A stretch of DNA of 64,000 bases from Pantoea agglomerans (lineage in GTDB: Bacteria > Pseudomonadota > Gammaproteobacteria > Enterobacterales > Enterobacteriaceae), in NCBI RefSeq assembly GCF_021397715.1, contig NZ_CP090207.1, positions 1,116,001 through 1,180,000 of the forward strand, given 5' to 3'. The position numbers were made by a program, and so were the translations under genes. Under the pieces are notes generated by a model that saw only the letters and a program-made list of their open reading frames with translations, ran no database searches and was not told where the DNA came from. The stretch's first letter is position 1, and each line of letters begins with the position of its first letter. Shown one piece after another: positions 29,257 to 38,682 of this stretch.

Positions 29257-30378
29257 ATGCATAACGAAGCACCCATTATCCGCCGTAAATCCAAACGTAT
29301 TTACGTCGGCAAGGTGCCAGTCGGTGACGGCGCGCCAATCGCTGTTCAATCGATGACGAACACCCGCACCACTGACGTGGCGGCGACGGTCAATCAGATC
29401 AAAGCCCTTGAGCGCGTCGGTGTCGACATCGTCCGCATTTCGGTGCCGACGATGGATGCTGCAGAAGCATTCAGACTGATTAAACAGCAGGTGAACGTCC
29501 CGCTGGTGGCCGATATCCATTTTGACTATCGCATTGCATTGAAAGTCGCCGAATATGGCGTCGATTGCCTGCGCATCAATCCCGGCAACATCGGGAACAA
29601 TGAGCGCATCCGCATGGTGGTTGACTGTGCACGCGATAACAATATCCCGATCCGAATTGGCGTTAACGCCGGTTCGCTGGAAAAAGATCTGCAGGAAAAG
29701 TATGGCGAGCCGACGCCGCAGGCGCTGCTGGAATCCGCCATGCGCCATGTCGATCATCTCGATCGCCTTAACTTCGATCAGTTCAAAGTTAGCGTAAAAG
29801 CCTCTGACGTCTTCCTGGCGGTTGAATCGTACCGTCTGCTGGCGAAACAGATTGAGCAGCCACTGCATCTCGGCATCACCGAAGCGGGCGGCGCGCGTGC
29901 CGGCGCAGTGAAATCGGCCATCGGGCTGGGTTTACTGCTGTCAGAAGGCATCGGCGACACGCTGCGTATTTCGCTGGCGGCCGATCCGGTTGAAGAGGTG
30001 AAAGTCGGTTTCGACATCCTCAAGTCACTGCGCATTCGCTCTCGTGGGATCAATTTCATCGCTTGCCCAACCTGCTCACGTCAGGAGTTTGACGTTATCG
30101 GCACGGTCAACGCGCTGGAGCAGCGTCTGGAAGATCTGATCACGCCGATGGACGTTTCCATTATCGGTTGTGTGGTCAACGGGCCAGGTGAAGCAACCCT
30201 CTCCACGCTGGGCGTGACCGGCGGCAACAAGAAAAGCGGCTTCTACGAAGATGGCGTGCGTCAGCGCGATCGTCTCGATAACAACGATATGATCGATCAG
30301 CTGGAAGCGCGCATTCGTGCCAAAGCGTCGATGCTGGATGCCAGCCGCCGTATTGATGTGCAGCATCTGGAAAAATAA
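29257..30378 (+). CDS. ispG: 4-hydroxy-3-methylbut-2-enyl diphosphate synthase IspG
   Basis: 373 residues (E. coli 372). Penultimate step of the MEP isoprenoid pathway, reducing cyclic MEcPP to HMBPP with a [4Fe-4S] cluster. Cluster ligands are C270 and C273 ([10 protein letters not shown]), with a third Cys and a Glu in [11 protein letters not shown]. The N-terminal TIM barrel starts [13 protein letters not shown] chose ATG 29257, with GGAGA seven bases upstream. It is an essential Fe-S enzyme, so cluster supply must exist despite the missing iscU. Confidence 0.97.
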   Translation: MHNEAPIIRRKSKRIYVGKVPVGDGAPIAVQSMTNTRTTDVAATVNQIKALERVGVDIVRISVPTMDAAEAFRLIKQQVNVPLVADIHFDYRIALKVAEYGVDCLRINPGNIGNNERIRMVVDCARDNNIPIRIGVNAGSLEKDLQEKYGEPTPQALLESAMRHVDHLDRLNFDQFKVSVKASDVFLAVESYRLLAKQIEQPLHLGITEAGGARAGAVKSAIGLGLLLSEGIGDTLRISLAADPVEEVKVGFDILKSLRIRSRGINFIACPTCSRQEFDVIGTVNALEQRLEDLITPMDVSIIGCVVNGPGEATLSTLGVTGGNKKSGFYEDGVRQRDRLDNNDMIDQLEARIRAKASMLDASRRIDVQHLEK

Positions 30379-30483
30379 TGGCGTGCGCGGTTTGCGTACG
30401 TGACTTTTTTGACTGAACCTGTGCGGTTTCATCCTCATAAGGTATGATGCCGGACAGGTTTTTTTGCATTAAGAGATTCTAAC

Positions 30484-31758
30484 GTGGCGAAGAATATTCA
30501 GGCGATTCGCGGGATGAACGATTACCTGCCTGCGGATACCGCCATCTGGCAACGGATTGAAAGCGTTCTTAAACAGACGCTGGCGAGCTACGGTTACAGC
30601 GAAATTCGCTTACCGCTGGTGGAGCAGACCCCGCTGTTTAAACGTGCCATCGGTGAAGTCACCGATGTGGTTGAAAAAGAGATGTACACCTTCGAGGATC
30701 GCAACGGCGAAAGCCTGACGCTGCGTCCGGAAGGGACCGCAGGCTGCGTGCGCGCCGGTATTGAACACGGTTTACTCTACAACCAGGAACAGCGCCTGTG
30801 GTACATGGGCCCGATGTTCCGCTATGAGCGTCCGCAGAAGGGACGCTACCGTCAGTTTTACCAGATGGGCGTCGAGGTGTTTGGCCTGCAGGGCCCGGAC
30901 ATTGACGCTGAATTGATTATGCTTAACGCCCGCTGGTGGAAAGCATTGGGTATCGCCGATCACGTTCGCCTTGAACTCAACTCCATTGGCTCCCTTGAAG
31001 CCCGCGCCCGCTATCGCGATGCGCTGGTCGCCTTCCTTGAGCAGCACAAAGAGGTGCTGGATGAGGATTGCAAACGCCGCATGTACAGTAATCCAATGCG
31101 GGTACTGGACAGCAAAAACCCCGAAATTCAGCAACTGCTGAACGATGCGCCGCAACTCGGCGACTACCTGGACGATGAATCACGCGAACATTTCAACGGC
31201 CTCTGTGCGCTGCTGGATGATGCCGGTATCGCCTACACCATTAACCAGCGCCTGGTGCGCGGGCTTGATTACTACAATCGTACGGTGATTGAGTGGGTGA
31301 CCGACAGCCTCGGTTCACAGGGTACGGTGTGTGGCGGCGGTCGCTATGATGGCCTGGTGGAACAGCTCGGCGGACGTGCAACGCCAGCCGTCGGCTTTGC
31401 CATGGGCATGGAGCGTCTGGTACTGCTGGTTCAGGCGGTGAATCCCGATTTTGAACCGACGAGCAATGTGGATGTCTATGTAATCGCTTCGGGTCAGGGC
31501 GTGCAGTCTGCTGCGATGCAACTGGCGGAGAAACTGCGTGATGAAGCGCCAGAACTGCGGTTGATGACCAACTTCGGTGGCGGCAACTTTAAAAAACAGT
31601 TTGCTCGTGCTGACAAATGGGGCGCTCGCGTCGCGCTGGTGTTAGGCGAGGATGAAGTGAAGGCCGGTCAGGTCGTGATTAAAGATCTACGCCGTGGCGA
31701 GCAGCAAACGCTGGCTCAGGCAGAGGCTGCTGCTGTTTTGCGCACGCTGTTACAGTAA
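30484..31758 (+). CDS. hisS: Histidyl-tRNA synthetase
   Basis: 424 residues, as in E. coli, with a GTG start there as well ([16 protein letters not shown]). Class II synthetase: motif 2 ([17 protein letters not shown]), histidine-specific loops [12 protein letters not shown] and [13 protein letters not shown], motif 3 (GFAMGMERL) and an anticodon-binding domain after about 330. Lies 105 bp after ispG; no clear promoter hexamers were found in that gap. Confidence 0.97.
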   Translation: MAKNIQAIRGMNDYLPADTAIWQRIESVLKQTLASYGYSEIRLPLVEQTPLFKRAIGEVTDVVEKEMYTFEDRNGESLTLRPEGTAGCVRAGIEHGLLYNQEQRLWYMGPMFRYERPQKGRYRQFYQMGVEVFGLQGPDIDAELIMLNARWWKALGIADHVRLELNSIGSLEARARYRDALVAFLEQHKEVLDEDCKRRMYSNPMRVLDSKNPEIQQLLNDAPQLGDYLDDESREHFNGLCALLDDAGIAYTINQRLVRGLDYYNRTVIEWVTDSLGSQGTVCGGGRYDGLVEQLGGRATPAVGFAMGMERLVLLVQAVNPDFEPTSNVDVYVIASGQGVQSAAMQLAEKLRDEAPELRLMTNFGGGNFKKQFARADKWGARVALVLGEDEVKAGQVVIKDLRRGEQQTLAQAEAAAVLRTLLQ

Positions 31759-31797
31759 GCGTGTTACAGCACCAACCATTGAAAGGAGAGGGATTGC

Positions 31798-32415
31798 GTG
31801 GAAGTGTATAGCAATGAGAACGAGCAGACCGATGCGCTGCGCCGCTTTTTTGCCAATAATGGTAAAGCGTTAGCGGTTGGCGTAGTGATCGGCATTGCTG
31901 CGCTGGGCGGCTGGCGTTACTGGTCCAGCCATCAGGAAGAGGCGACGAAGTCGGTGTCGGCGCAGTACCAGCAGCTCACCAGCGCCATGCAGGCGGGTAA
32001 GCCAGAAACGCTGGAAGCAGTAAACACCTTTGCCAATGAAAACAGCAACACTTACGGTGCGCTGGCCGCGATGGATCTGGCAAAACAGTATGTTGATACC
32101 AACCAGCTGGACAAAGCCGCGACGCTGCTGCAAAACGGCCTGAAAGATACCAAAGATGCCAACCTGCAGGCGGTGATTAACCTGCGCCTGGCACGCATTC
32201 AACTGCAACAGAATCAAGCTGATGCGGCGCTTAAAACCCTTGACGCTGTGAAGGGTGATGGCTGGACAGCCATTGTGGCCGATATCCGCGGCGAAGCGCT
32301 GCTGAGCAAAGGCGACAAGCAGGGCGCGCGCGATGCATGGAGCAAAGGGGTTGAATCTGACGCCTCTCCGGCATTGAAGCAAATGATGCAGATGAAGATG
32401 AATAACTTAAGCTAA
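31798..32415 (+). CDS. yfgM: YfgM, periplasmic TPR protein of the Sec/chaperone network (ancillary SecYEG translocon subunit)
   Basis: 205 residues (E. coli 206). An inner-membrane protein with a cytosolic N-terminus, one helix (about 24-43, GKALAVGVVIGIAALGGWRYW) and a periplasmic TPR domain. In E. coli YfgM associates with PpiD at the SecYEG translocon and affects RcsB stability. The GTG start follows AAAGGAGAGGG. Located between hisS and bamB as in E. coli, with a 19-bp gap to bamB. Confidence 0.95.
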   Translation: MEVYSNENEQTDALRRFFANNGKALAVGVVIGIAALGGWRYWSSHQEEATKSVSAQYQQLTSAMQAGKPETLEAVNTFANENSNTYGALAAMDLAKQYVDTNQLDKAATLLQNGLKDTKDANLQAVINLRLARIQLQQNQADAALKTLDAVKGDGWTAIVADIRGEALLSKGDKQGARDAWSKGVESDASPALKQMMQMKMNNLS

Positions 32416-32434
32416 GCCAGTCAAGAGAGAGCGC

Positions 32435-33616
32435 ATGGAATTACGTAAATACCTGCTGCCGGGGCTGATTTCAGTCACTTTGCTCAGCGGTTGTTCGCTG
32501 TTTAGCGGCGAAGAAGATGTGGTAAAAATGGCTCCGCTGCCCAAGGTGGAAAACCAGTTCACGCCACAGGAAGTGTGGAGCACCTCGGTAGGAGATGGCG
32601 TCGGTGATTTCTACTCCAACCTGCATCCCGCCTGGCTGGACAACACCGTGTTTGCGGCCGATCGTTTCGGTATCGTGAAAGCGCTGGATGCCACCAACGG
32701 TAAAGAAAAATGGAAAGTCGATCTCTCTGAGAAAACCGGCTTCTTTTCGAAAAACCGCTCAGCCCTGTTGTCCGGTGGCCTGACGGCTGAAGGCGATCGC
32801 GTCTATGTGGGCAGCGAGCGCGGTCAGGTTTATGCGCTGAACAGCAGCGATGGCAGCCTGGCATGGCAGACCAAAGTGGCGGGGGAAGCCCTTTCCCGTC
32901 CGGTGGTCAGCGACGGTCTGGTACTGGTACACACCAGCAACGGTATGTTGCAGGGACTGGATCAGAGCAGCGGTGCCATCAAGTGGAGCGTTAACCTCGA
33001 TATGCCAGCGCTGTCCCTGCGCGGCGAATCTGCGCCAGCGGTGGCTTTTGGCGGCGCGATTGTCGGCGGCGACAGTGGTCGCGTCAGCGCGGTTATCCTG
33101 AATCAGGGTCAGCTGATCTGGCAGCAGCGTATTTCGCAGATCAGCGGTGCGACTGAGATCGATCGTCTGAATGATGTCGATACTACGCCGGTTATCGTTA
33201 ACGGTGTGGTTTACGCCCTGGCATATAACGGTGATCTCACCGCGCTGGATCTGCGCTCTGGTCAGATTTTGTGGAAACGCGAAATCGGCGGCGTGAAAGA
33301 TCTGATTGTCGATGCGGGCCGCATCTATCTGGTCGATCAGGATGATCGGGTGATTGCGCTGAACGCCGACGGTGGCGTCGCCATCTGGCGCCAGAGCGAT
33401 CTGCTGCATCGCAACCTGACTTCACCGGTGCTCTACAACGGCTACCTGGTGGTCGGCGACAGCGAAGGCTATCTGCACTGGATGAACACCACGGATGGTC
33501 GCTTTGTCGCGCAGCAGAAACTGGATAGCTCCGGCTTCCAGACCGAGCCGGTGGTCGCCAGCGATAAGCTGCTGATCCAGTCGAAAGATGGCGAGGTCTA
33601 TGCGATTACCCGCTAA
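32435..33616 (+). CDS. bamB: Outer membrane assembly lipoprotein BamB
   Basis: 393 residues (E. coli 392). A lipoprotein signal ends in LLSGC, Cys20. The remainder is an eight-bladed PQQ-like beta-propeller, recognisable by repeated blades with D-x-x-x-G-K/Q-x-x-W (LDATNGKEKWKVDL, LNSSDGSLAWQTKV, LDLRSGQILWKREI). It helps deliver outer-membrane proteins to BamA. Preceded by AGAGAGAG and followed by a terminator. Confidence 0.96.
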   Translation: MELRKYLLPGLISVTLLSGCSLFSGEEDVVKMAPLPKVENQFTPQEVWSTSVGDGVGDFYSNLHPAWLDNTVFAADRFGIVKALDATNGKEKWKVDLSEKTGFFSKNRSALLSGGLTAEGDRVYVGSERGQVYALNSSDGSLAWQTKVAGEALSRPVVSDGLVLVHTSNGMLQGLDQSSGAIKWSVNLDMPALSLRGESAPAVAFGGAIVGGDSGRVSAVILNQGQLIWQQRISQISGATEIDRLNDVDTTPVIVNGVVYALAYNGDLTALDLRSGQILWKREIGGVKDLIVDAGRIYLVDQDDRVIALNADGGVAIWRQSDLLHRNLTSPVLYNGYLVVGDSEGYLHWMNTTDGRFVAQQKLDSSGFQTEPVVASDKLLIQSKDGEVYAITR

Positions 33617-33650
33617 CGGGTAACGTCTGGCAGGTGAAATCCTCCGCACT

Positions 33651-33687
33651 AACGGCTCCTGATTTAATCAGGGGCCGTTTCGTTTTT
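33651..33687 (+). terminator. Terminator after bamB
   Basis: A 13-bp stem with one G-T pair (33651-33663 with 33667-33679), three-base loop and a TTTCGTTTTT tail. Confidence 0.85.
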
Positions 33688-33726
33688 AGTCAGGCATGGT
33701 ATTCTTTGCGCCTTCAGCCTGAACTT

Positions 33727-33747
33727 AACGGCCAGAGCCGTTATAAT
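33727..33747 (+). promoter_or_regulatory. Likely der promoter -10 with adjacent inverted repeat
   Basis: TATAAT at 33742-33747 lies 40 bp before der. It abuts an inverted repeat AACGGC-CAGA-GCCGTT (33727-33742). No good -35 is visible. Confidence 0.5.
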
Positions 33748-33787
33748 CACGCCATTCGGGCGATTAATTATTTATTGAGGCATTGTT

Positions 33788-35278
33788 ATGGTACCTGTGG
33801 TCGCGCTGGTTGGGCGTCCCAATGTGGGAAAATCTACGCTGTTTAACCGTTTAACTCGCACTCGTGATGCGCTGGTAGCGGATTTTCCTGGACTGACTCG
33901 CGATCGCAAATATGGTCGCGCCGAAGTGGAAGGGCGCGAATTTATTGTTATCGATACCGGCGGTATCGACGGCACCGAAGAGGGTGTTGAAACGCGGATG
34001 GCTGAGCAGTCACTGCTGGCGATCGAAGAAGCGGATGTGGTGCTGTTTATGGTCGATGCGCGCGCGGGTATGATGGCCGCCGATCAGCAAATCGCCAAAC
34101 ACCTGCGTTCGCGTCAGAAAGCCACGTTTCTGGTGGCGAATAAAACCGACGGACTCGATCCCGATCAGGCGGTAGTGGATTTCTATTCGCTGGGTCTGGG
34201 CGAAATCCACGCCATTGCGGCGTCGCATGGTCGTGGTGTTTCCAGCCTGATCGAAACGGCTCTGTTGCCGTGGCTGGACAGGGTTGAGCCGGTCGAACTC
34301 ACCGAAGAAGAAGAGAACCAGGCTTACTGGGCGGCACTTGACGCCGAGGAGACGGCTGAACTGGAAGCCGCAGAGGAAGAAGAAAACTTCGACCCGACAG
34401 GCTTGCCGATCAAACTGGCGATTGTCGGCCGTCCTAACGTAGGTAAGTCAACGCTTACTAACCGCATCCTGGGTGAAGACCGCGTGGTGGTCTACGATAT
34501 GCCGGGCACCACCCGTGACAGTATCTATATCCCGATGGAGCGTGATGGACGTGAATACGTTCTGATCGACACTGCGGGTGTGCGTAAGCGTGCCAAAATC
34601 TCTGACACCGTAGAGAAATTCTCGGTGATTAAGACGCTGCAGGCGATTGAAGATGCCAACGTGGTGATGCTGGTGATTGATGCTCACGCCGGTATTTCCG
34701 ATCAGGATCTCTCGCTGCTGGGCTTTATCCTCAACAGTGGTCGTTCGCTGGTGATTGTGGTCAACAAATGGGATGGCCTGTCGCAGGAAGTGCGTGACGA
34801 AGTGAAAGAGACGCTGGACTACCGTCTGGGCTTTATCGATTTCGCCCGCATTCACTTTATCTCTGCGCTGCACGGCAGCGGCGTCGGTAATCTGTTTGAG
34901 TCAATCACCGAAGCCTATGACTGTTCGACGAAGCGCGTAAACACCTCGCTGCTGACCCGCATCATGAACATGGCAGCCGAAGATCATCAGCCACCCTTGG
35001 TTCGTGGTCGTCGCGTTAAGCTGAAGTATGCGCATGCCGGCGGTTATAACCCGCCAATTGTGGTGATCCACGGTAATCAGGTTAAAGATCTGCCGGACTC
35101 ATACAAGCGCTACCTGATGAACTACTTCCGTAAATCACTGAACGTGATGGGAACGCCGATTCGCATCCAGTTCAAAGAGGGTGATAACCCGTACGAAGGG
35201 AAGCGCAACCTGCTGACGCCAACGCAGCAGCGTAAGCGTAAGCGCCTGATGGCGCATATGAAGAAAAATAAGCGTTAA
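33788..35278 (+). CDS. der: Ribosome biogenesis GTPase Der (EngA)
   Basis: 496 residues (E. coli 490). Two tandem GTPase domains and a C-terminal KH-like domain. Domain 1: GRPNVGKS near 8-15 and DTGG. Domain 2: [12 protein letters not shown] near 214-225, DTAG and NKWD. An acidic linker ([15 protein letters not shown]) joins them. It acts in 50S subunit maturation and is essential. ATG 33788 gives [16 protein letters not shown]. Confidence 0.97.
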   Translation: MVPVVALVGRPNVGKSTLFNRLTRTRDALVADFPGLTRDRKYGRAEVEGREFIVIDTGGIDGTEEGVETRMAEQSLLAIEEADVVLFMVDARAGMMAADQQIAKHLRSRQKATFLVANKTDGLDPDQAVVDFYSLGLGEIHAIAASHGRGVSSLIETALLPWLDRVEPVELTEEEENQAYWAALDAEETAELEAAEEEENFDPTGLPIKLAIVGRPNVGKSTLTNRILGEDRVVVYDMPGTTRDSIYIPMERDGREYVLIDTAGVRKRAKISDTVEKFSVIKTLQAIEDANVVMLVIDAHAGISDQDLSLLGFILNSGRSLVIVVNKWDGLSQEVRDEVKETLDYRLGFIDFARIHFISALHGSGVGNLFESITEAYDCSTKRVNTSLLTRIMNMAAEDHQPPLVRGRRVKLKYAHAGGYNPPIVVIHGNQVKDLPDSYKRYLMNYFRKSLNVMGTPIRIQFKEGDNPYEGKRNLLTPTQQRKRKRLMAHMKKNKR

Positions 35279-35284
35279 GCAAAT

Positions 35285-35309
35285 GAGGGCCGGAAGGCCC
35301 TCTTTTTTT
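35285..35309 (+). terminator. Terminator after der
   Basis: Stem GAGGGCC/GGCCCTC (35285-35291 with 35296-35302), GGAA tetraloop and seven T. Confidence 0.93.
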
Positions 35310-35342
35310 GGCTCAAGCTAAAACAACGGGCGGGGAGTGATG

Positions 35343-35585
35343 ATGACCATCCACTGTGAAAAATGTCAGCAGCCGTTGCTGCTCAGCGACGGTGAGGTTA
35401 TCTGTAGCGGTTGCGGCGCGCGCTACCTGGCGGAGGCGTGCTGTCCTGACTGTCATCAGCCACTGGAACGGCTGAACGCCTGCGGTGCGGTGAACTACTT
35501 CTGTCATCACGGACACGGCCTGATTTCGAAAAAACGTGTCGATTTTCAGCCGCAGAAAGCGCCAGGCGGTTCAGGGACAGCATAA
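35343..35585 (+). CDS. yfgJ: YfgJ, small zinc-ribbon protein
   Basis: 80 residues from ATG 35343 (E. coli YfgJ 71). It carries paired CxxC knuckles: CEKC, CSGC and CPDC, plus CHHGHG, consistent with two zinc ribbons. The core CCPDCHQPLERLNACGAV and HGHGLISKKRVDF closely match E. coli YfgJ. The third of three overlapping starts (GTG 35337, ATG 35340, ATG 35343) has the best spacing from GGGGAG. The position after der is conserved. Function unknown. Confidence 0.88.
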   Translation: MTIHCEKCQQPLLLSDGEVICSGCGARYLAEACCPDCHQPLERLNACGAVNYFCHHGHGLISKKRVDFQPQKAPGGSGTA

Positions 35586-35651
35586 GCGGTGCGGATAAAG
35601 AGATTGTTGTAGCAAAAATGCTATTGCAGCGTAACAACTGCGTTATAGATG

Positions 35652-35681
35652 TTCACTCTGTAATGTACCAGGTGGTACAAT
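35652..35681 (+). promoter_or_regulatory. gcd promoter with 7-bp palindromic operator-like site
   Basis: TTCACT (35652-35657) and TACAAT (35676-35681) are 18 bp apart. Between and overlapping them is a perfect inverted repeat TGTACCA-GG-TGGTACA (35664-35679). The position over the -10 is that of a repressor site. I do not recognise the regulator. The remaining gap to gcd (183 bp leader) has no other feature except AGGAG before the ATG. Confidence 0.5.
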
Positions 35682-35864
35682 CCTGCCGCGTCGTGGGGAG
35701 GGACCAGCCGATCCATTTTTTTCCGGTCCAGGTCACTTCACAGACGCGGGTCTGTTTATATTCGATTTGAAGCAGTGCGGCACGCCGCATGTCTCTTTGA
35801 CAAGGTTGCGCAGTTCAGGCGGCAACCGGCGTGAGCGCTCTGCTTATTCAGGAGAGTTAGTGTT

Positions 35865-38306
35865 ATGGCTGAAACATCGTCCCGCTCCGCTAAGGGGCTG
35901 GGAATCATATCCGTGCTGTTCGGACTGGTGCTGCTGGCAACCGGTCTGTTCTTCGCGATTGGCGGCGGTAAACTGGTCGCCCTTGGCGGCAGTTTGTACT
36001 TCCTGATTGCCGGTATCGTGACCGTTCTGGCAGCAATACAGTTTTTCCGCCGCAAATCCTCGGCGGTGGTCCTGTTTCTGCTGGTATTTGTCGGCACGCT
36101 GATCTGGTCACTGTTCGATGCCGGGCTGGAGTTCTGGCCGCTGGTGTCGCGCCTGATGGTGCCAGCTGGCCTGATGGTTGTGGCCTTCCTGCTCTGGCCT
36201 GCGCTGCGCAAGCGTGAAGGAAAAAGCTCGCTGGCCAAAGCTGCCTACACGCTCTCTGCGCTGCTGGCCGTTGGCATGGTGGTCACCTTTGTGCAGATGT
36301 TTCAGCCACATCCTACCGTGGCCTCTTCAGGAGAAGAGCTGCCGCTGATTCCGGTAGATAAAGCGAAACAGCAGAAAGACTGGGATAACTACGGCAACAC
36401 GCCGCAGGGCAGCCGCTTTGTGGCGCTGGATCAGATCACCCGCGATAACGTCAAAGATCTGCAGGTTGCCTGGGCCTTCCATACCGGCGATATCCCGGAC
36501 AGCCCGACCGGTAACGGCGCGGAAGATCAGCAGACCCCATTACAGGTAGGCAATACCCTGTATCTCTGTACCCCGCACAACAACGTGATTGCGGTTGAAG
36601 CAGACAGCGGTAAGCAGATCTGGAAGCGCGAAATCAACGCCCAGGCGGAAGTCTGGCCGCGCTGCCGTGGTCTGGCCTATTTCGATGCCACTAAACCGCT
36701 GCAGCAGCCAACTCAGCCAGGCTCGACGCCGGTTCCGGCCGTCACGCTGCCAGCCGGTGATAGCTGTCAGCGCCGCATCCTGATGAACACCATTGATGCA
36801 CGTCTGATTGCTATCAACGCCGACAACGGTGAATTCTGTGAGAACTTTGGCCATAACGGTATCGTCGATCTGAAAGCCGGCCTCGGCCAGGCACCCGATC
36901 CCCAGTATCAGCTGACTTCGGCACCGACGCTGGCAGGTACCACCGTTGTGGTTGGTGGTCGCGTGGCGGATAACGTCCAGACCGATATGCCTGGTGGCGT
37001 GTTGCGTGGTTTTGACGTCATCACCGGCCAGATGCGCTGGGCGTTTGACCCGGGTAATGTCGATCCGAATGCGATATTAATGCCGGGCAAAGAGTACGCC
37101 CGCAGTACGCCGAACTCCTGGGCACCGATGTCCTACGATCCGGCGATGAACACCGTGTTTATCCCGATGGGCAGCTCATCTGTCGATCTGTGGGGTGCGA
37201 ACCGTACCGAACTGGATCACAAATATGGTGCATCCGTGCTGGCGCTCGACGCCACTACCGGTAAAGAGAAGTGGGTTTATCAGACCGTACATAACGATCT
37301 GTGGGACTTCGACCTGCCGATGCAGCCAAGCCTGATCGATTTCCCACAGAAGGATGGCACCACCAAACCGGCAGTAGTGATTGGCGGTAAAACCGGCATG
37401 ATCTTCGTGCTCGATCGCATGACCGGCAAGCCACTGACTAAAGTCGAAGAGCTGCCGATGCCGCAGGGTCATATCCCGAACGAGCAGTACACCAAAACCC
37501 AGCCTCATTCGACCGGTATGCCGCAGATTGGCAACCAGACGCTGAAAGAGTCTGACATGTGGGGTGCAACGCCGTTTGATCAGCTGGCCTGCCGTATTGG
37601 CTTCAAATCGATGCGTTATGATGGTCTGTTCACCGTGCCGGACACCGATAAGTCGCTGAGCTTCCCGGGTTCGCTGGGCGGGATGAACTGGGGCAGCATG
37701 TCAACCGATCCGAACAACCACCTGCTGTTCGTCAATGATATGCGTCTCGGCCTGTGGGTACAGATGATCCCGGCTGACACCAATAAGATTTCACGTGGCA
37801 GCAACGGCGGTGAAGCGATCAACACCGGTATGGGCGCGGTGCCGCTGAAAGGTACACCGTATGCGGTGAACAAAAACCGCTTTATGTCGCCGCTGGGCAT
37901 TCCTTGCCAGAAGCCACCGTTTGGTACGCTGTCGGCGATTGACATGAAAACCCAGAAAATCGTCTGGCAGGTGCCGGTTGGTACCGTGCAGGATACCGGA
38001 CCTTTCGGCATCAAGATGCGGATGAAAATGCCGGTCGGTATGCCAACGCTGGGTGGTACGCTGGCAACCCAGGGTGGCCTGGTGTTCATCGCCGGTACCC
38101 AGGATTACTATCTGCGCGCCTTTGATGCCTCAACCGGTAAAGAAGTGTGGAAAGCGCGTCTGCCGGTGGGTAGCCAGGGTGGCCCGATGAGCTACGTTTC
38201 GCCGAAAACCGGCAAACAGTACATCCTCATCTCGGCTGGTGGCGCACGCCAGTCGCCGGATCGCGGTGACTACGTGATTGCTTACGCGCTGCCAGACAGC
38301 AAGTAA
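35865..38306 (+). CDS. gcd: Membrane-bound PQQ-dependent glucose dehydrogenase
   Basis: 813 residues (E. coli Gcd 796). The N-terminal 150 residues hold five membrane helices that also take up ubiquinone; the rest is the periplasmic quinoprotein beta-propeller with W-motif blades (for example DWDNYGNTPQGSRFVALDQI, LDATTGKEKWVYQTVHNDLWDFD). It oxidises D-glucose to gluconolactone in the periplasm and passes electrons to ubiquinone; it underlies mineral phosphate solubilisation in plant-associated Pantoea and related bacteria. In E. coli gcd is elsewhere in the genome. No pqq biosynthesis genes are in the window. Confidence 0.95.
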   Translation: MAETSSRSAKGLGIISVLFGLVLLATGLFFAIGGGKLVALGGSLYFLIAGIVTVLAAIQFFRRKSSAVVLFLLVFVGTLIWSLFDAGLEFWPLVSRLMVPAGLMVVAFLLWPALRKREGKSSLAKAAYTLSALLAVGMVVTFVQMFQPHPTVASSGEELPLIPVDKAKQQKDWDNYGNTPQGSRFVALDQITRDNVKDLQVAWAFHTGDIPDSPTGNGAEDQQTPLQVGNTLYLCTPHNNVIAVEADSGKQIWKREINAQAEVWPRCRGLAYFDATKPLQQPTQPGSTPVPAVTLPAGDSCQRRILMNTIDARLIAINADNGEFCENFGHNGIVDLKAGLGQAPDPQYQLTSAPTLAGTTVVVGGRVADNVQTDMPGGVLRGFDVITGQMRWAFDPGNVDPNAILMPGKEYARSTPNSWAPMSYDPAMNTVFIPMGSSSVDLWGANRTELDHKYGASVLALDATTGKEKWVYQTVHNDLWDFDLPMQPSLIDFPQKDGTTKPAVVIGGKTGMIFVLDRMTGKPLTKVEELPMPQGHIPNEQYTKTQPHSTGMPQIGNQTLKESDMWGATPFDQLACRIGFKSMRYDGLFTVPDTDKSLSFPGSLGGMNWGSMSTDPNNHLLFVNDMRLGLWVQMIPADTNKISRGSNGGEAINTGMGAVPLKGTPYAVNKNRFMSPLGIPCQKPPFGTLSAIDMKTQKIVWQVPVGTVQDTGPFGIKMRMKMPVGMPTLGGTLATQGGLVFIAGTQDYYLRAFDASTGKEVWKARLPVGSQGGPMSYVSPKTGKQYILISAGGARQSPDRGDYVIAYALPDSK

Positions 38307-38320
38307 CCTCACCAGTGAAA

Positions 38321-38347
38321 AGGGCCGACGTTGTCGGCCCTTTTTTT
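38321..38347 (+). terminator. Bidirectional-type terminator after gcd
   Basis: Stem AGGGCCGAC/GTCGGCCCT (38321-38329 with 38333-38341), GTT loop and seven T; A residues upstream serve the convergent emfourin gene. Confidence 0.92.
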
Positions 38348-38349
38348 GC

Positions 38350-38682
38350 TTATTTTCCATCACGCCACAGCGCCTGTAATTCTGGTGGCGCCACCTGTTC
38401 CGGAATCAGCAACACAATGGTGCCGACCTCGCGGTGGGTCGCATACTGAATCTGAATGCGAAAATAGCGTTGATCGCCGCTTCCCACCTGAGGCGCTTTC
38501 TCTTCCGGTTCGCCCAGTGGCATCGCCTGCTCAAGGGCGCGACAGACGCGCTGCTTTTCCGGCGGCGGCAGTTCACCCAGCGAAAAACGGCGCTCAGCAC
38601 GCAGGCCGGGCATAAAAGCAAGGCCGCCTTCACGCGCCACGATGATGGTGGCATCATCGGTGAGTTCGGGCAGATCACTCAT
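38350..38682 (-). CDS. Emfourin, protealysin inhibitor (M4in)
   Basis: 110 residues from ATG 38682. The sequence has the emfourin pattern: N-terminal DATIIVAREGGLAFMPGL, the RRFSLGELPPPEKQRV helix region and C-terminal FRIQIQYATHREVGTIVLLI. Emfourins are slow, tight proteinaceous inhibitors of M4 protealysin-type proteases first described in Serratia proteamaculans, where the gene also directly follows the protease. Here the start overlaps the protease stop by four bases (ATGA), indicating coupled translation and a protease/inhibitor pair. Confidence 0.87.
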   Translation of the reverse strand: MSDLPELTDDATIIVAREGGLAFMPGLRAERRFSLGELPPPEKQRVCRALEQAMPLGEPEEKAPQVGSGDQRYFRIQIQYATHREVGTIVLLIPEQVAPPELQALWRDGK

